Of a stretch of DNA of 64,000 bases, positions 19,320 through 27,427 are shown one piece after another. The stretch comes from Saccharibacillus endophyticus. GTDB taxonomy: Bacteria; Bacillota; Bacilli; Paenibacillales; Paenibacillaceae. The notes under the pieces are model-generated. The model had not been told where the DNA came from and did not search any database. It was given only the letters and a program-made list of their open reading frames with translations. A program made the position numbers and the translations under genes. Numbering within the stretch: the stretch's first letter is position 1; each line of letters begins with the position of its first letter. The stretch is taken from contig NZ_JAAZWE010000002.1 in the NCBI RefSeq assembly GCF_013185185.1, positions 685,595 to 749,594 on the forward strand. Reading direction: 5' to 3'.

Positions 19320-20279
19320 TTATCGGAACAGGCCGTCTCCGCCCAGCCACTTCGCCGCTCTATCGGCAAGCAGCAGCAGGACCATGTTCACGATGGAACG
19401 GAACAAGCTGACTGCGGTCGAGAACGAGAAGTCCGTGGAGGACTGGAATGTAATCCGGTAAATATAGACGTCGAGTACCTGCGATACGTTTTGCGTGGCC
19501 GCGTTCGCCAAGTTGAAGATCTGGTCGAAACCGGAAGACATCAGGCCGCCGACCGACAGGATGAACATGATCGTGACCGTCGGCATGATGTTCGGAAGCG
19601 TGACCCGGAACATCTGCTGCAGCCGCGTGGCGCCGTCGATCTGCGCCGCTTCGTATTGTTCTTGGTCTATACCGGAGATGGCGGCCATGAAGACGATCGC
19701 GCCCCAACCGGTCGATTTCCAGATGTCCGTGAGAATGATCATCGGATAGAAGTTTTGCTCGGAGCCGAGGAAGTTGATCGTCGGCAGTCCGATCAGAGCC
19801 AGGAAGCTGTTGACCAATCCGTCATACGCCAGCACGTTGATGATGATACCCGACACGATGATCCACGACAGGAAGTGCGGGAACGTGAACGCGGTTTGCA
19901 GCACCTTTTTGTAACGGCGCATCCGCAGCTCGTTCAGCAGCAGCGCCAGCAGGATCGGGAACGGGAACGTGATGAACAGCTTGATGATATTCACGTACAG
20001 CGTACGCCATACCGCATCGGCGAACGCCGGATCGCGGAATACGTATTTGAAGTTTTCGAATCCGATCCATGCGCTGCCCCAAATTCCGTCGTTGGCCCGA
20101 TAATCTTTGAATGCCAAGGACAGGCCACCCATCGGGAGGTATGCGAACAAGATCAACCAGATCAATCCGGGAAGCAGCAGCGTGTAAGTCATTCTGTACT
20201 TCCAGATTTCGATGAACAATCGTTTGAATTTCGATTCTTCCCCTTTGGACGAACCCGGGGTTATCGTTGCGGGTTTCAC
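19320..20279 (-). CDS. Sugar ABC transporter permease (LplB type)
   Basis: Second permease subunit, 319 aa. A polar N-terminal stretch of about 25 residues is followed by YTLLLPGLIWLILFAYLPMG and five further spans. The EAA loop reads EQYEAAQIDGATRLQQMFRV. GTG at 20279 is taken as the start since GGAG is 7 bases upstream; a GTG at 20294 overlaps that ribosome site. It is the first structural gene after the LacI gene, 177 bases downstream of its stop, with a GAAACGTTTC palindrome in the gap, so the importer genes may have a second regulated promoter. Confidence 0.86.
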   Translation of the reverse strand: MKPATITPGSSKGEESKFKRLFIEIWKYRMTYTLLLPGLIWLILFAYLPMGGLSLAFKDYRANDGIWGSAWIGFENFKYVFRDPAFADAVWRTLYVNIIKLFITFPFPILLALLLNELRMRRYKKVLQTAFTFPHFLSWIIVSGIIINVLAYDGLVNSFLALIGLPTINFLGSEQNFYPMIILTDIWKSTGWGAIVFMAAISGIDQEQYEAAQIDGATRLQQMFRVTLPNIMPTVTIMFILSVGGLMSSGFDQIFNLANAATQNVSQVLDVYIYRITFQSSTDFSFSTAVSLFRSIVNMVLLLLADRAAKWLGGDGLFR

Positions 20280-20351
20280 ACGGCATCTCCTCACTCTACT
20301 TGAGTCTTTGTCTTGCTGTTGAAAAAACTGCCGAAAGTCATAATCTTCGGT

Positions 20352-20361
20352 GAAACGTTTC
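20352..20361. promoter_or_regulatory. Candidate LacI-family operator before the importer genes
   Basis: GAAACGTTTC, the same 10-bp palindromic core as in the two operators upstream of the LacI gene. It lies just upstream of a possible -10 (TATGAC) about 70 bases before the permease start. Confidence 0.5.
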
Positions 20362-20456
20362 GATCAGCGTGAGAAGACCGGCTGATTTCCCCGCGAAAGC
20401 GAGCGGTTTCAGCAAGCGGTTACTTCTTCTTGCGATCGAAAAGCCCTTGCGGACTT

Positions 20457-21467
20457 TCAATTGACTTTGCGGCTGGACCCTCGCTTGACGAGCATGGATT
20501 CGAATACCACATGTCGGTTCGCCGTCTCTCCCGCGATCAGATCGAATAAAATCTCGACGCTGACGTGGGCCATTTCGACGCCCGGCTGGCTGATCGTATC
20601 GAGCGACGGATGATAATATTCCGCCATCTCGATGCCGTCGAAGCCGACGACGGATACATCGCCCGGAATCGACAGCCCCGAGGACAATACGGCTTTTGCC
20701 GCTCCGATCGCGATCGCGTCGGATGCGGCGAACATCGCCGTGACGCCCAGATTTTTGCTTAGCAGACGCTTGGCGGCCGCGAAGCCGAAACTCGGCGCGT
20801 ACTCGCAATCTTCGACGAGAGCCGGATCGTATTCGATTCCGTGCTCTTCAAGCGCTTTCTTGTAACCCAGTAACCGGCGGTTGCCGATCGTGTTCGCCAT
20901 GAACGGGAACCGGGCCAAAAAACAAATGTTGCGATGTCCCAGCGAGATCAGATAACTCGTCGCTTTGTAAGCGCTCTGTACATCGTCGATCGATACGCTG
21001 GAAAATGCGGACGGATCAACATCTTTCATCGTCGTGATCGTGGTCAGGACAAAAGGAACGCCGAGCTGATTGAACTCTTCTTCGGAATGATCGTACGTGC
21101 CGCCCATAAAGATGACGCCGTACAGATTTTTTTCCCGAATCAACTGCATCGCCGCGGCAATCTCGTCGACTCCGTCTTCGACTTGTTGAATCATCAGCGG
21201 ACAACCTCTCAGGTGTACCTGACGTTCCACTTCTTTGATCATATTGGCGAAAAACGGATTGGAAATGCCTTTGACCATCAAAGCGATCGTATTCGACTGG
21301 GTTTTCTTCAAGTTGCGGGCATTGCTGTTCGGCACGTAATTGTACTGCTTCACGATAGCCAGAACCTTGGCACGGGTAGTATCGCTGACGACTCCGCTGT
21401 TATTGAGCACTCTCGATACCGTCGATATGCCCACTCCGGAAATTTTGGCAATATCCTTGATGTTCAT
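20457..21467 (-). CDS. LacI family regulator (importer side)
   Basis: A 336-aa repressor: HTH at residues 1-22 (MNIKDIAKISGVGISTVSRV), hinge YNYVPNSNARNLKKTQSN, then the effector-binding core ending in GFDGIEMAEYYHPSLDTI. GGTGAGG lies about 11 bases before the ATG. It heads the importer operon in orientation. Two perfect GGAAACGTTTCC operators in its upstream region suggest autoregulation. It is not a duplicate of the other LacI in this locus: the two differ across the ligand core, so two signals or two target operons may be used. Confidence 0.87.
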   Translation of the reverse strand: MNIKDIAKISGVGISTVSRVLNNSGVVSDTTRAKVLAIVKQYNYVPNSNARNLKKTQSNTIALMVKGISNPFFANMIKEVERQVHLRGCPLMIQQVEDGVDEIAAAMQLIREKNLYGVIFMGGTYDHSEEEFNQLGVPFVLTTITTMKDVDPSAFSSVSIDDVQSAYKATSYLISLGHRNICFLARFPFMANTIGNRRLLGYKKALEEHGIEYDPALVEDCEYAPSFGFAAAKRLLSKNLGVTAMFAASDAIAIGAAKAVLSSGLSIPGDVSVVGFDGIEMAEYYHPSLDTISQPGVEMAHVSVEILFDLIAGETANRHVVFESMLVKRGSSRKVN

Positions 21468-21550
21468 CTCGTTCGCCGCCTCACCTCGGTTGTCAGTCGG
21501 CTGCTTGGAAAATCAAGGTAAAGCCGAACTGGTTTTAAATTCGTCGAAGC

Positions 21551-21567
21551 TCATAGGAAACGTTTCC
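21551..21567. promoter_or_regulatory. LacI-family operator 1
   Basis: TCATAGGAAACGTTTCC with the perfect 12-bp palindrome GGAAACGTTTCC at 21556-21567, located about 45 bases downstream of the predicted transcription start of the LacI gene. A degenerate copy (GGAAGCGTTTTC) follows at about 21577. Confidence 0.7.
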
Positions 21568-21615
21568 CATAATGCAGGAAGCGTTTTCTCAAGCCGTCGA
21601 ATCGTTTCGATACAC

Positions 21616-21644
21616 ATCATAAACCTCAATATTCGAAGTGTCAA
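21616..21644 (-). promoter_or_regulatory. Strong sigma-A promoter of the importer-side LacI gene
   Basis: Consensus TTGACA (21639-21644) and TATGAT (21616-21621), 17-base spacing, on the minus strand. Half-operator-like GGAAACGG abuts the -35 side and an imperfect CGAAACGATTCG covers the start point. Confidence 0.75.
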
Positions 21645-21817
21645 CACCGTTTCCATGAAATTTTTAAAATGAAAAATAGCTCTCTTCGAACCTCTTCCAG
21701 TCTTATCCAACAAAATGGTCACGATCTCTAAAATTTTAAGGTAGTAAACGGTTACATTTTGACTTTTTGCCATTTATGATCAAACGGAAAACATTCGAAT
21801 TGATTTTTTCACTTTTC

Positions 21818-21834
21818 TCATAGGAAACGTTTCC
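21818..21834. promoter_or_regulatory. LacI-family operator 2
   Basis: TCATAGGAAACGTTTCC again, identical over 17 bases to operator 1 and 267 bases away, on the other side of the promoter. The spacing permits repression by DNA looping (inference). Confidence 0.65.
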
Positions 21835-22004
21835 ACCTCCTTTTCACTTCCCTATTCACCCATTGCCATTTTAATGAATCAGTTTATTTGAAATATTTAA
21901 ATCCCGCTTCGGTCGCACAGAAAAGCAACCTTGCATGACGGTAAGCCGAATTCCTTTGCGGTTCGAGAATTACATAGCGTGGGAGGTTCGAACGATTGCA
22001 CGCC

Positions 22005-22037
22005 AAAAAGCCGAAAACAGCATCGCTGCTTCGGCTT
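22005..22037 (-). terminator. Terminator of the 22076 esterase gene
   Basis: Minus-strand stem AAGCCGAA/TTCGGCTT (22030-22037 with 22008-22015), inner CAGC/GCTG pairing, then five T residues. Confidence 0.8.
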
Positions 22038-22075
22038 CAAAAGTGTTGATCACGGGTTTTCAAGCCTTATGCCGG

Positions 22076-22873
22076 TTATCGGGAAAAAGCGTTCAGCTTC
22101 AACCATGAAGCACACTCGTCCGTCCAACGCCGAACATGTTCGTCTCCGTCGGCCATCCCCATGCCGTGCCCGCCGAGCGAATAGACGTGCAGGTCGAACG
22201 GCACGCCCGCGCGTCCCAGCGCGGAAGCGAACAATAGACTGTTTTCCGGCGGAACAAGACCGTCTTCGGACGTATGCCAAAGAAAAGTCGGCGGCGTATC
22301 GCTTGTTACGTTCCGCTCGCTGGAGAGCGACTCGATCTCTTCTGCGGTCGCTTCGGCTCCAAGCAGCGCGATCCGCGATCCGGCGTGCGTATACGGCTCT
22401 TGCAATGTGATCACCGGATAGCAAAGCATCAACAAGTCGGGACGGCTGGACTGACGCTCGATTGGATCTTCCGATTCCGGCAAGCCCGCATCATGCAAAG
22501 TCCCCGCTGTCGAAGCCAAGTGTCCGCCTGCCGAAAAGCCCAACACTCCGATTCGGGCCGCATCCACGCCGAATTCCCCGGCGCGATGGCGAACGGTGCG
22601 TACGGCACGTTTGACATCGGATAAAGCGCTTGGATAACGGTAAGGAGCCACCCGATAGCGAATGACAAAAGCCGAAATTCCGAGCGTGTTCAACCACAAC
22701 GCGATCGGCTCGCCTTCATGGTCGGCACGGAACTCGTAGCCGCCGCCCGGACACACGATTACGGCTGCGTTGCTGTCCCCTTCAACCAGGTAAGGGAAAA
22801 TTGCAGGTACATCTTCATCGGCGGTGCCCAACGCATTCGGCGCACCTTCCGGCCATAAAATTACGGGATTCAT
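22076..22873 (-). CDS. Alpha/beta hydrolase, acetyl-esterase/lipase type
   Basis: A 265-aa cytosolic alpha/beta hydrolase of the group including acetyl-xylan and pectin-acetyl esterase-like enzymes. Oxyanion-hole CPGGGYEFRADHEG near residues 41-54, nucleophile Ser114 in GFSAGGH, acidic residue in TSEDGLVPPEN, and catalytic His in GGHGMG are all visible. GGAGG is 8 bases before the ATG. It is monocistronic with its own terminator. Such enzymes usually remove acetyl groups from plant or bacterial polysaccharides, which would suit the neighbouring glycan locus, but substrate and any link are unproven. Confidence 0.82.
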   Translation of the reverse strand: MNPVILWPEGAPNALGTADEDVPAIFPYLVEGDSNAAVIVCPGGGYEFRADHEGEPIALWLNTLGISAFVIRYRVAPYRYPSALSDVKRAVRTVRHRAGEFGVDAARIGVLGFSAGGHLASTAGTLHDAGLPESEDPIERQSSRPDLLMLCYPVITLQEPYTHAGSRIALLGAEATAEEIESLSSERNVTSDTPPTFLWHTSEDGLVPPENSLLFASALGRAGVPFDLHVYSLGGHGMGMADGDEHVRRWTDECASWLKLNAFSR

Positions 22874-22927
22874 TATTTCATCCTCCTAAAAGTCGCTGAC
22901 AGACTCTAAACTGAATGTTAAAGCCCA

Positions 22928-23040
22928 GCCGCTTGTCTTGAACAACTCGAAAGTTTACGTTCGCCTGAAACGCGCATGGTTCTAGGGCGTGTGCGATTCA
23001 GGCGGGCGAAACCATTCACTAATCCGAAACAAGCTGCTAG
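22928..23040 (+). repeat. Dispersed palindromic repeat, copy A
   Basis: About 113 bp, starting GCCGCTTGTCTTGAA and ending CCGAAACAAGCTGCTAG. It matches copy B (56056-56161, opposite strand) along its whole length; the longest identical core is GGCGAAACCATTCA, and the ends are inverted (GCTTGT/ACAAGC). No gene covers it. Confidence 0.75.
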
Positions 23041-23258
23041 TCCCTTGACCGCATAGCATCTGAGGTTTGAGCGCGAAACGAACAGCCGCTTCGCCCCGCA
23101 ACTTCGCTTTCATGAATCGTTTTGTCCGTGATCGGCGGCTAGCGGATCGCATATCCGTTCGAACGCTCTTTTTCGCGATCTGAAATCCGTAACGGATCGT
23201 AGGGACGCTTAAACCGGAAAAACGGATGAAATCCGCACGAAAATCGGCTTTTTTCACT

Positions 23259-23331
23259 GCTAAGCGTCGCGTCGTTCCGTTAAAATCTCAATTCCCCAAT
23301 TTGGAGCGCTAAGCGTCATGTCGTTCCGTTA
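23259..23331. repeat. Pair of 24-bp near-identical direct repeats
   Basis: The 24-mers at 23259-23282 and 23308-23331 differ at two positions; both begin GCTAAGCGTC and end GTCGTTCCGTTA. They lie in the gene-free 22874-23890 region between the palindromic repeat and the leader RNA candidate. Confidence 0.6.
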
Positions 23332-23618
23332 CACGTCATCTTCTCCGGATTGCGCTTGTCCGATCAGGTTGAACGAAACGATGCGGAGCGGGTTTTGATG
23401 GATGGACCACGCCGAACCTCAAATCTAATCCGTTTAAGGTACCCGGTTGAAATTCGGTCTGTCATGTTTGGCTGCTCTTTATATTATACGCTTTCACGAA
23501 AAGAGTCATAGTGGTTTTATAAAAAAACGAATACGGTTTCGAATTCAGGTTATCCATTGCCTTTTGACATTATTCAGACGGATTGAAGTCTCTGCGGGAA
23601 CGCTTTTGTCAGGGTCTG

Positions 23619-23627
23619 TGTTACAAT
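23619..23627 (+). promoter_or_regulatory. Extended -10 promoter before the 70-aa gene
   Basis: TGTTACAAT, an extended -10 element; no good -35 is present. Transcription from it would start near 23634 and give a leader of about 255 nt. Confidence 0.4.
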
Positions 23628-23633
23628 AATGCC

Positions 23634-23880
23634 TATGCTGCTTAAACAGAAACGGTGTAAGGCGCGCACGCAAACTCCGCCGGGAGCAGATTGAGCTGAA
23701 TTTTCGTTCTCGGCAAGGAATTTTTCTGAAAGCGTGCCGGGGCACGTCAAGGGAAAATGACGCCGCCATTGGCGGATGACTACACGCTTCAAGTAGACAT
23801 CCGCAGAGGGCAAAAAGGTAGGTCAAGATGCACGGCGCCCGAGTTTGCGTACACGGTCTAGTACCTTGTTAACACTAAAG
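23634..23880 (+). ncRNA. Candidate structured leader RNA
   Basis: A long-range closing stem pairs ACGCAAACTC (23668-23677) with GAGTTTGCGT (23841-23850), extended by CGCCG (23678-23682) with CGGCG (23833-23837). Inside are CGTGCC/GGCACG (23733-23746), CCGCC/GGCGG (23763-23775) and GCGGATG/CATCCGC (23772-23804), the last two mutually exclusive. It ends just before the ribosome site of the 70-aa gene. I do not recognise a known riboswitch class; it could equally be an independent small RNA. Confidence 0.45.
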
Positions 23881-23890
23881 GAGGATTTTC

Positions 23891-24103
23891 ATGGCCAGCA
23901 ATCGCAGGCTCGACACTGAGCTGGATTTTCAGGAAGCGATGGACCAGGAACGAACTGTCCGCGTGTTTCGCGACGATGAAATGATTAATTCAGGCGGATT
24001 GATCGTTCGCTTCGAAGCTTCCATGGTCGCGATTCAATCAAGCGTCAGCGATCTGGATTATTATGATCGACAGGCTTGCGAATTTTTTGAATTGCGCAGA
24101 TAG
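23891..24103 (+). CDS. Small conserved-type protein of unknown function (70 aa)
   Basis: A 70-aa acidic soluble protein beginning MASNRRLDTELDF. No signal peptide, membrane span or cysteine pair; one Cys near the C-terminus (QACEFFELRR). A beta-rich middle section (SGGLIVRFEASMVAIQSS) suggests a small folded domain. AAAGGAGG 8 bases before the ATG makes expression credible despite the size. It is preceded by a long structured leader and followed by a strong terminator, so it is a single-gene unit. Function unknown. Confidence 0.7.
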   Translation: MASNRRLDTELDFQEAMDQERTVRVFRDDEMINSGGLIVRFEASMVAIQSSVSDLDYYDRQACEFFELRR

Positions 24104-24144
24104 TAAAGGTTGCTTCACGCAGGCGCGAATAATTCCGAATATTA

Positions 24145-24198
24145 AAAAACGTCTTTCGAAAATATGCCGATCCGGCAATTTCGAAGGACGTTTTTCGT
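24145..24198. terminator. Terminator between converging genes
   Basis: Stem AAAAACGTC-TTCGAAA (24145-24161) with TTTCGAA-GACGTTTTT (24179-24195), inner TGCCG/CGGCA, T-run on both strands. It serves the 70-aa gene and probably the large minus-strand operon too. Confidence 0.85.
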
Positions 24199-24241
24199 TT
24201 TGAAACCGGTGAAAGAAAAGATGCGTCGGCTTATGGAAAGC

Positions 24242-27200
24242 TTATTTTCCTCCGCGCTTCTTCGCGGCCAGCAGCCGCTCCATGGCGCTGCCGCCGGACT
24301 CCGTCGGCGGGGAAGGCTCGCCCGGCGGCTTGGCCGCGCCGGGCGGAGAAACCGTTCGGCCTGCGTCGCGGCCGGACGGTTTCGAGGCGCGGGAGGCTTC
24401 GCCCGCGCCCTGCGTCCCGCCGGCGGCGGGACGCTCAGGCGGCTTCGCAGCGCCGCCGCTTCCGCGCTCCGCGCGGACACGGTCCACGGCGGAGGCGATG
24501 CCTCCCTCCGCCGCGGGACCGGGCTCCCCGCCTGCGGCGCGGGGAGCTTTGCCCGGCCGCTCCGCGGGCCGGTCCGCCGCGCCCCGCGAAGGCGCGGCAG
24601 GGCCCTCGGCGGCGCGTTTCTCGCCGCCGCGGAAAGCCGCGCTGCGCCGCTTGGCGGCGGACAGGCGCTCAAGCGCGCCTTCTTCCGCGGGAGCGGCTTC
24701 GCTTGAAGCGGCGCCGGAGCTCCGCCGGCCGGCCGCCGCGAACGGTGCCGCCAAGAATGCGGCAACCCGTCCCCACGGGACGGCCAGGCGGCGGACCGCG
24801 ATATCCGCGATCCACAAGGCCAGAACAACGGCCAACAAGAGCGAGGTCCAATCCCGCATTTGTTTATGCGGAGCGGCCGGCTGCGCATAAACGGCCGCCG
24901 GATCGTCCCAGGACAATACGCGTCCTCCTGTCAATTCGGCCAATTCGGCCAGACGCGCCGAACTTTCGTCGGAAGCGGACGAGATCCGGTATTCCGGCGA
25001 ATACGGAATGACCAAGCCGGTTCCGGTCGAAGCCGCCGCGACAGGCTGAGCTTCTCCCTCTTCGACCGACGATTCGGCTCCTCCTGCCGGATCTTCGGAA
25101 TCGGGGCTCCCCCCCGTATCCGCTCCGCTGCCCGAATCTCCGACATTTTCACTCCCTTTATCCGACGGAGACAGATTGAGCAGATAAGCCCCCGGCTCGC
25201 CGGCCGGAAGCATTCCCGTATAACGTCCCGGCGACGTTTGCACCAGCGTCACGGGTTCGGTCTGTTCGCCGCTGTCTCCGCCTACCGAAGCCATCAGCTC
25301 GTCGGGCAGCGGCGAAGCATCTTCCTGCGCGGCCGTCACCACTAATTCGGTCCCGCCTTCGGCAAGCGACGTTTCAATCCGGTACGGCGAAGCGCTGAAC
25401 TGCGGGAATGTCCATTTGACGGTTTGCGTCAGCACATTGGCAAACTTGTCCCAAGAAACCCAAGGCCCCGACCATTCGCCCGTCAAATCGCTGGTCCAAG
25501 CCACCGTGCGTCCCGAACCGTATTGCCATCTGACAAGCAGCGGGTCCGGTTCCGGACTGACCAACGCGGTCTGGGCGGAAGGTTTTGCGCTTGTGGCGAT
25601 ATAGCCATTGATCTGCGGAACCCTCTCCGCGAACAACGAAGTCCAATCTCCCGCGTCGGCGACGGCAGGCGTGAACGGTTTGTCGACCACGTAAGTCCGA
25701 GCGAGCAGAACGGCTTCGCGGCTGAAGATCGCCGGCAGCGTCGTCTCGTCCTGCACGTCGTAGAAACGCCCTTTTCCCCAATCGGCTACGCGTTGAAGCA
25801 GTCCCCGATCCGCATCGGAACCCACCGCTACGCTCGACACGGTTACGTTTTCTTCGCCCAAATCGGACAGCAGCTGTTCATAGCTTCCGCCTCCCGCAGA
25901 CTGGCCGTCCGTCAGCAAAATGATATGCTTGCGCTGGGCGTCGATTTCTTTCATGTATTCCGCGGCCGACGCTATGGCCGGATAAATATTCGTCCCGCCG
26001 CCGCTCGGTATGGATTGAATCTGTTCCAGCACCGATTCTTTGTCCGTCAGCTTTTGCGGCTCGACGACCCACCACGGCGCATCGTCGAACGCGACGACGC
26101 CGACCGTATCTTTCGCCCGCATCAGCTCGACGGTGCGCATCGCCGCTTCTTTCGCCAATTCGATCTTGCTGCCGCTCATGCTGCCCGAACGGTCGATGAC
26201 CAGAATCAGACCGAGTTCGGGAATTTCGCGTTTGCCTTCCAACTCCATCGATACCGGCAGCGCCTGCTCGATCGGCGTATCGAAGTATCCGCCGAGTCCG
26301 AAGCTCTGATCGCCGCCGCTCATCATAAATCCGATCCCGTAACTGCGAACCGCCGTTTCGATCGCATCCATTTTGGATTGACCCAACGAATCGCCCGATA
26401 CGTTGTTGAACAAAATGCTGTCGTACTGCGCGTAATCCGCCAGTTCGGCAGGAAGCTGTCCGGGCGCAATGACCGTCGTATCGATCAATCCCGCGTTTAA
26501 CGCATTGGCAATATTGGCCGACGTGTCCGGTTTGCCCTCGACGACCAGCACGGACGGATTGCCGGATACGCGCGTAAAAGCAAATGCGGCGTTATTCGCC
26601 GACTGCTCGTCCCCCGGCAAGCTAAGCTCGGCCCGGTAACGGTGCAGACCGGAGCTTTTGGCAAGCCCTTGCAGCAATATGCTGCTTTCTCCCCGCTCCA
26701 CGCGTACCGTTTGCGAACCGATTTCCACATTGTCTTCGTATAGACGAATTTCGCCCGTGCCCGAAAACGTGCTGCGCAATCTGGCCTCGACGGTAAAAGC
26801 TTCGCCCAGGTATAATTTTCCCGGCACAGACAACGAATCGATCGCGGCATCGCGCTCCGTGCTGCTTGGCTTTTCCAACACGTCTACCGCGATTCCGCGA
26901 TTTTTGAGCAGCCGTCCCGTTTCCAGCATATTCCCGATGTTTTCATCGCCGTCGCTGATCAGAACGATGCGCGGATCGCCGCTTCCCAGCATGCCCGAAG
27001 CCAGCTGAAGCGCGCGCTGGACGTTGGTGTAATCCGGATCGACAGCCGCATCCAGTCCGCCCAAAGCAGCTTCGCTGCTGAACGTCTGCTCGGCCGAAGC
27101 GTCCCGTCCGAACGAGATCATGGCATAATCGTCGCGCTGGTTTTTATTTTCCAACGATGAAGAGATCCATTCCCGATCCTTCTCGCCGTCATCCGCGCTT

Positions 27201-27427
27201 GAAGAACGGTCCACGGCATAGACGACTTCGTGCTGCCGCTGCACGGTGTACAGTTGAACCCCGGCCAGCAGCAGTACAAGCAGCAGCAAAGCCAACGTGC
27301 GCAGCGAGGCAGCCATTCGATGCCGGAACAGGGAGACCCTTGACGGTCCCCGAAAAGCAAAGACCGCAAAAGCGACCAACGGAATCAACAGAACCAACAG
27401 CCAGGGATGATTAAATTGAACGCCCAC
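24242..27427 (-). CDS. Large membrane protein with two vWA domains and a GATase-like domain
   Basis: A 1061-aa membrane protein. Two N-terminal spans (about 9-25, 42-60) are followed by a vWA-like domain (68-190, DRSSS at 73), a beta domain (200-290), a class-I glutamine-amidotransferase-like fold (295-395, no catalytic Cys triad evident), and a second vWA domain (405-580) with an intact MIDAS motif D412-x-S-x-S. A third span lies at about 855-878, then about 185 residues of Ala/Gly/Pro/Arg-rich tail with the repeated ALERLSAAKRR and AMERLLAAKKR. The GTG at 27427 has GGGGGGTGT 8 bases upstream and overlaps the previous gene by 17 bases. Last gene of the eight-gene operon. Metal-dependent protein binding at the membrane is inferred; function unknown. 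Confidence 0.8.
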   Translation of the reverse strand: MGVQFNHPWLLVLLIPLVAFAVFAFRGPSRVSLFRHRMAASLRTLALLLLVLLLAGVQLYTVQRQHEVVYAVDRSSSADDGEKDREWISSSLENKNQRDDYAMISFGRDASAEQTFSSEAALGGLDAAVDPDYTNVQRALQLASGMLGSGDPRIVLISDGDENIGNMLETGRLLKNRGIAVDVLEKPSSTERDAAIDSLSVPGKLYLGEAFTVEARLRSTFSGTGEIRLYEDNVEIGSQTVRVERGESSILLQGLAKSSGLHRYRAELSLPGDEQSANNAAFAFTRVSGNPSVLVVEGKPDTSANIANALNAGLIDTTVIAPGQLPAELADYAQYDSILFNNVSGDSLGQSKMDAIETAVRSYGIGFMMSGGDQSFGLGGYFDTPIEQALPVSMELEGKREIPELGLILVIDRSGSMSGSKIELAKEAAMRTVELMRAKDTVGVVAFDDAPWWVVEPQKLTDKESVLEQIQSIPSGGGTNIYPAIASAAEYMKEIDAQRKHIILLTDGQSAGGGSYEQLLSDLGEENVTVSSVAVGSDADRGLLQRVADWGKGRFYDVQDETTLPAIFSREAVLLARTYVVDKPFTPAVADAGDWTSLFAERVPQINGYIATSAKPSAQTALVSPEPDPLLVRWQYGSGRTVAWTSDLTGEWSGPWVSWDKFANVLTQTVKWTFPQFSASPYRIETSLAEGGTELVVTAAQEDASPLPDELMASVGGDSGEQTEPVTLVQTSPGRYTGMLPAGEPGAYLLNLSPSDKGSENVGDSGSGADTGGSPDSEDPAGGAESSVEEGEAQPVAAASTGTGLVIPYSPEYRISSASDESSARLAELAELTGGRVLSWDDPAAVYAQPAAPHKQMRDWTSLLLAVVLALWIADIAVRRLAVPWGRVAAFLAAPFAAAGRRSSGAASSEAAPAEEGALERLSAAKRRSAAFRGGEKRAAEGPAAPSRGAADRPAERPGKAPRAAGGEPGPAAEGGIASAVDRVRAERGSGGAAKPPERPAAGGTQGAGEASRASKPSGRDAGRTVSPPGAAKPPGEPSPPTESGGSAMERLLAAKKRGGK

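Larger units (their letters stand above)
21468..22075. other. Regulatory intergenic region upstream of the importer-side LacI gene
   Basis: A 608-bp gene-free stretch, visibly AT-richer than its neighbours, that contains the LacI promoter, two perfect operators and degenerate ones, and at its far end the terminator of the 22076 esterase gene. No plausible protein gene was found in it. Confidence 0.6.

Noticed and set aside
22982..23257. 91-codon basic open frame on the minus strand
   Set aside because: It overlaps the dispersed repeat and the first direct repeat, has no ribosome site and no family resemblance.
23545..23826. 93-codon open frame on the minus strand
   Set aside because: It lies across the structured leader candidate, lacks a ribosome site and shows no protein-like pattern.
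23634..23880. Fluoride or ZTP riboswitch in the leader of the 70-aa gene
   Set aside because: A GATGACTAC stretch recalls the fluoride motif but the conserved GGNGATGG part and pseudoknot partner are missing; ZTP core bases are also absent.
22874..23890. CRISPR array suggested by the direct repeats
   Set aside because: Only two repeat units, not identical, with no cas genes anywhere in the window.
24164..24890. Two overlapping plus-strand open frames in the very GC-rich tail region
   Set aside because: They reflect the absence of stop codons in extremely GC-rich DNA; the minus-strand reading continues a protein with clear vWA domains.
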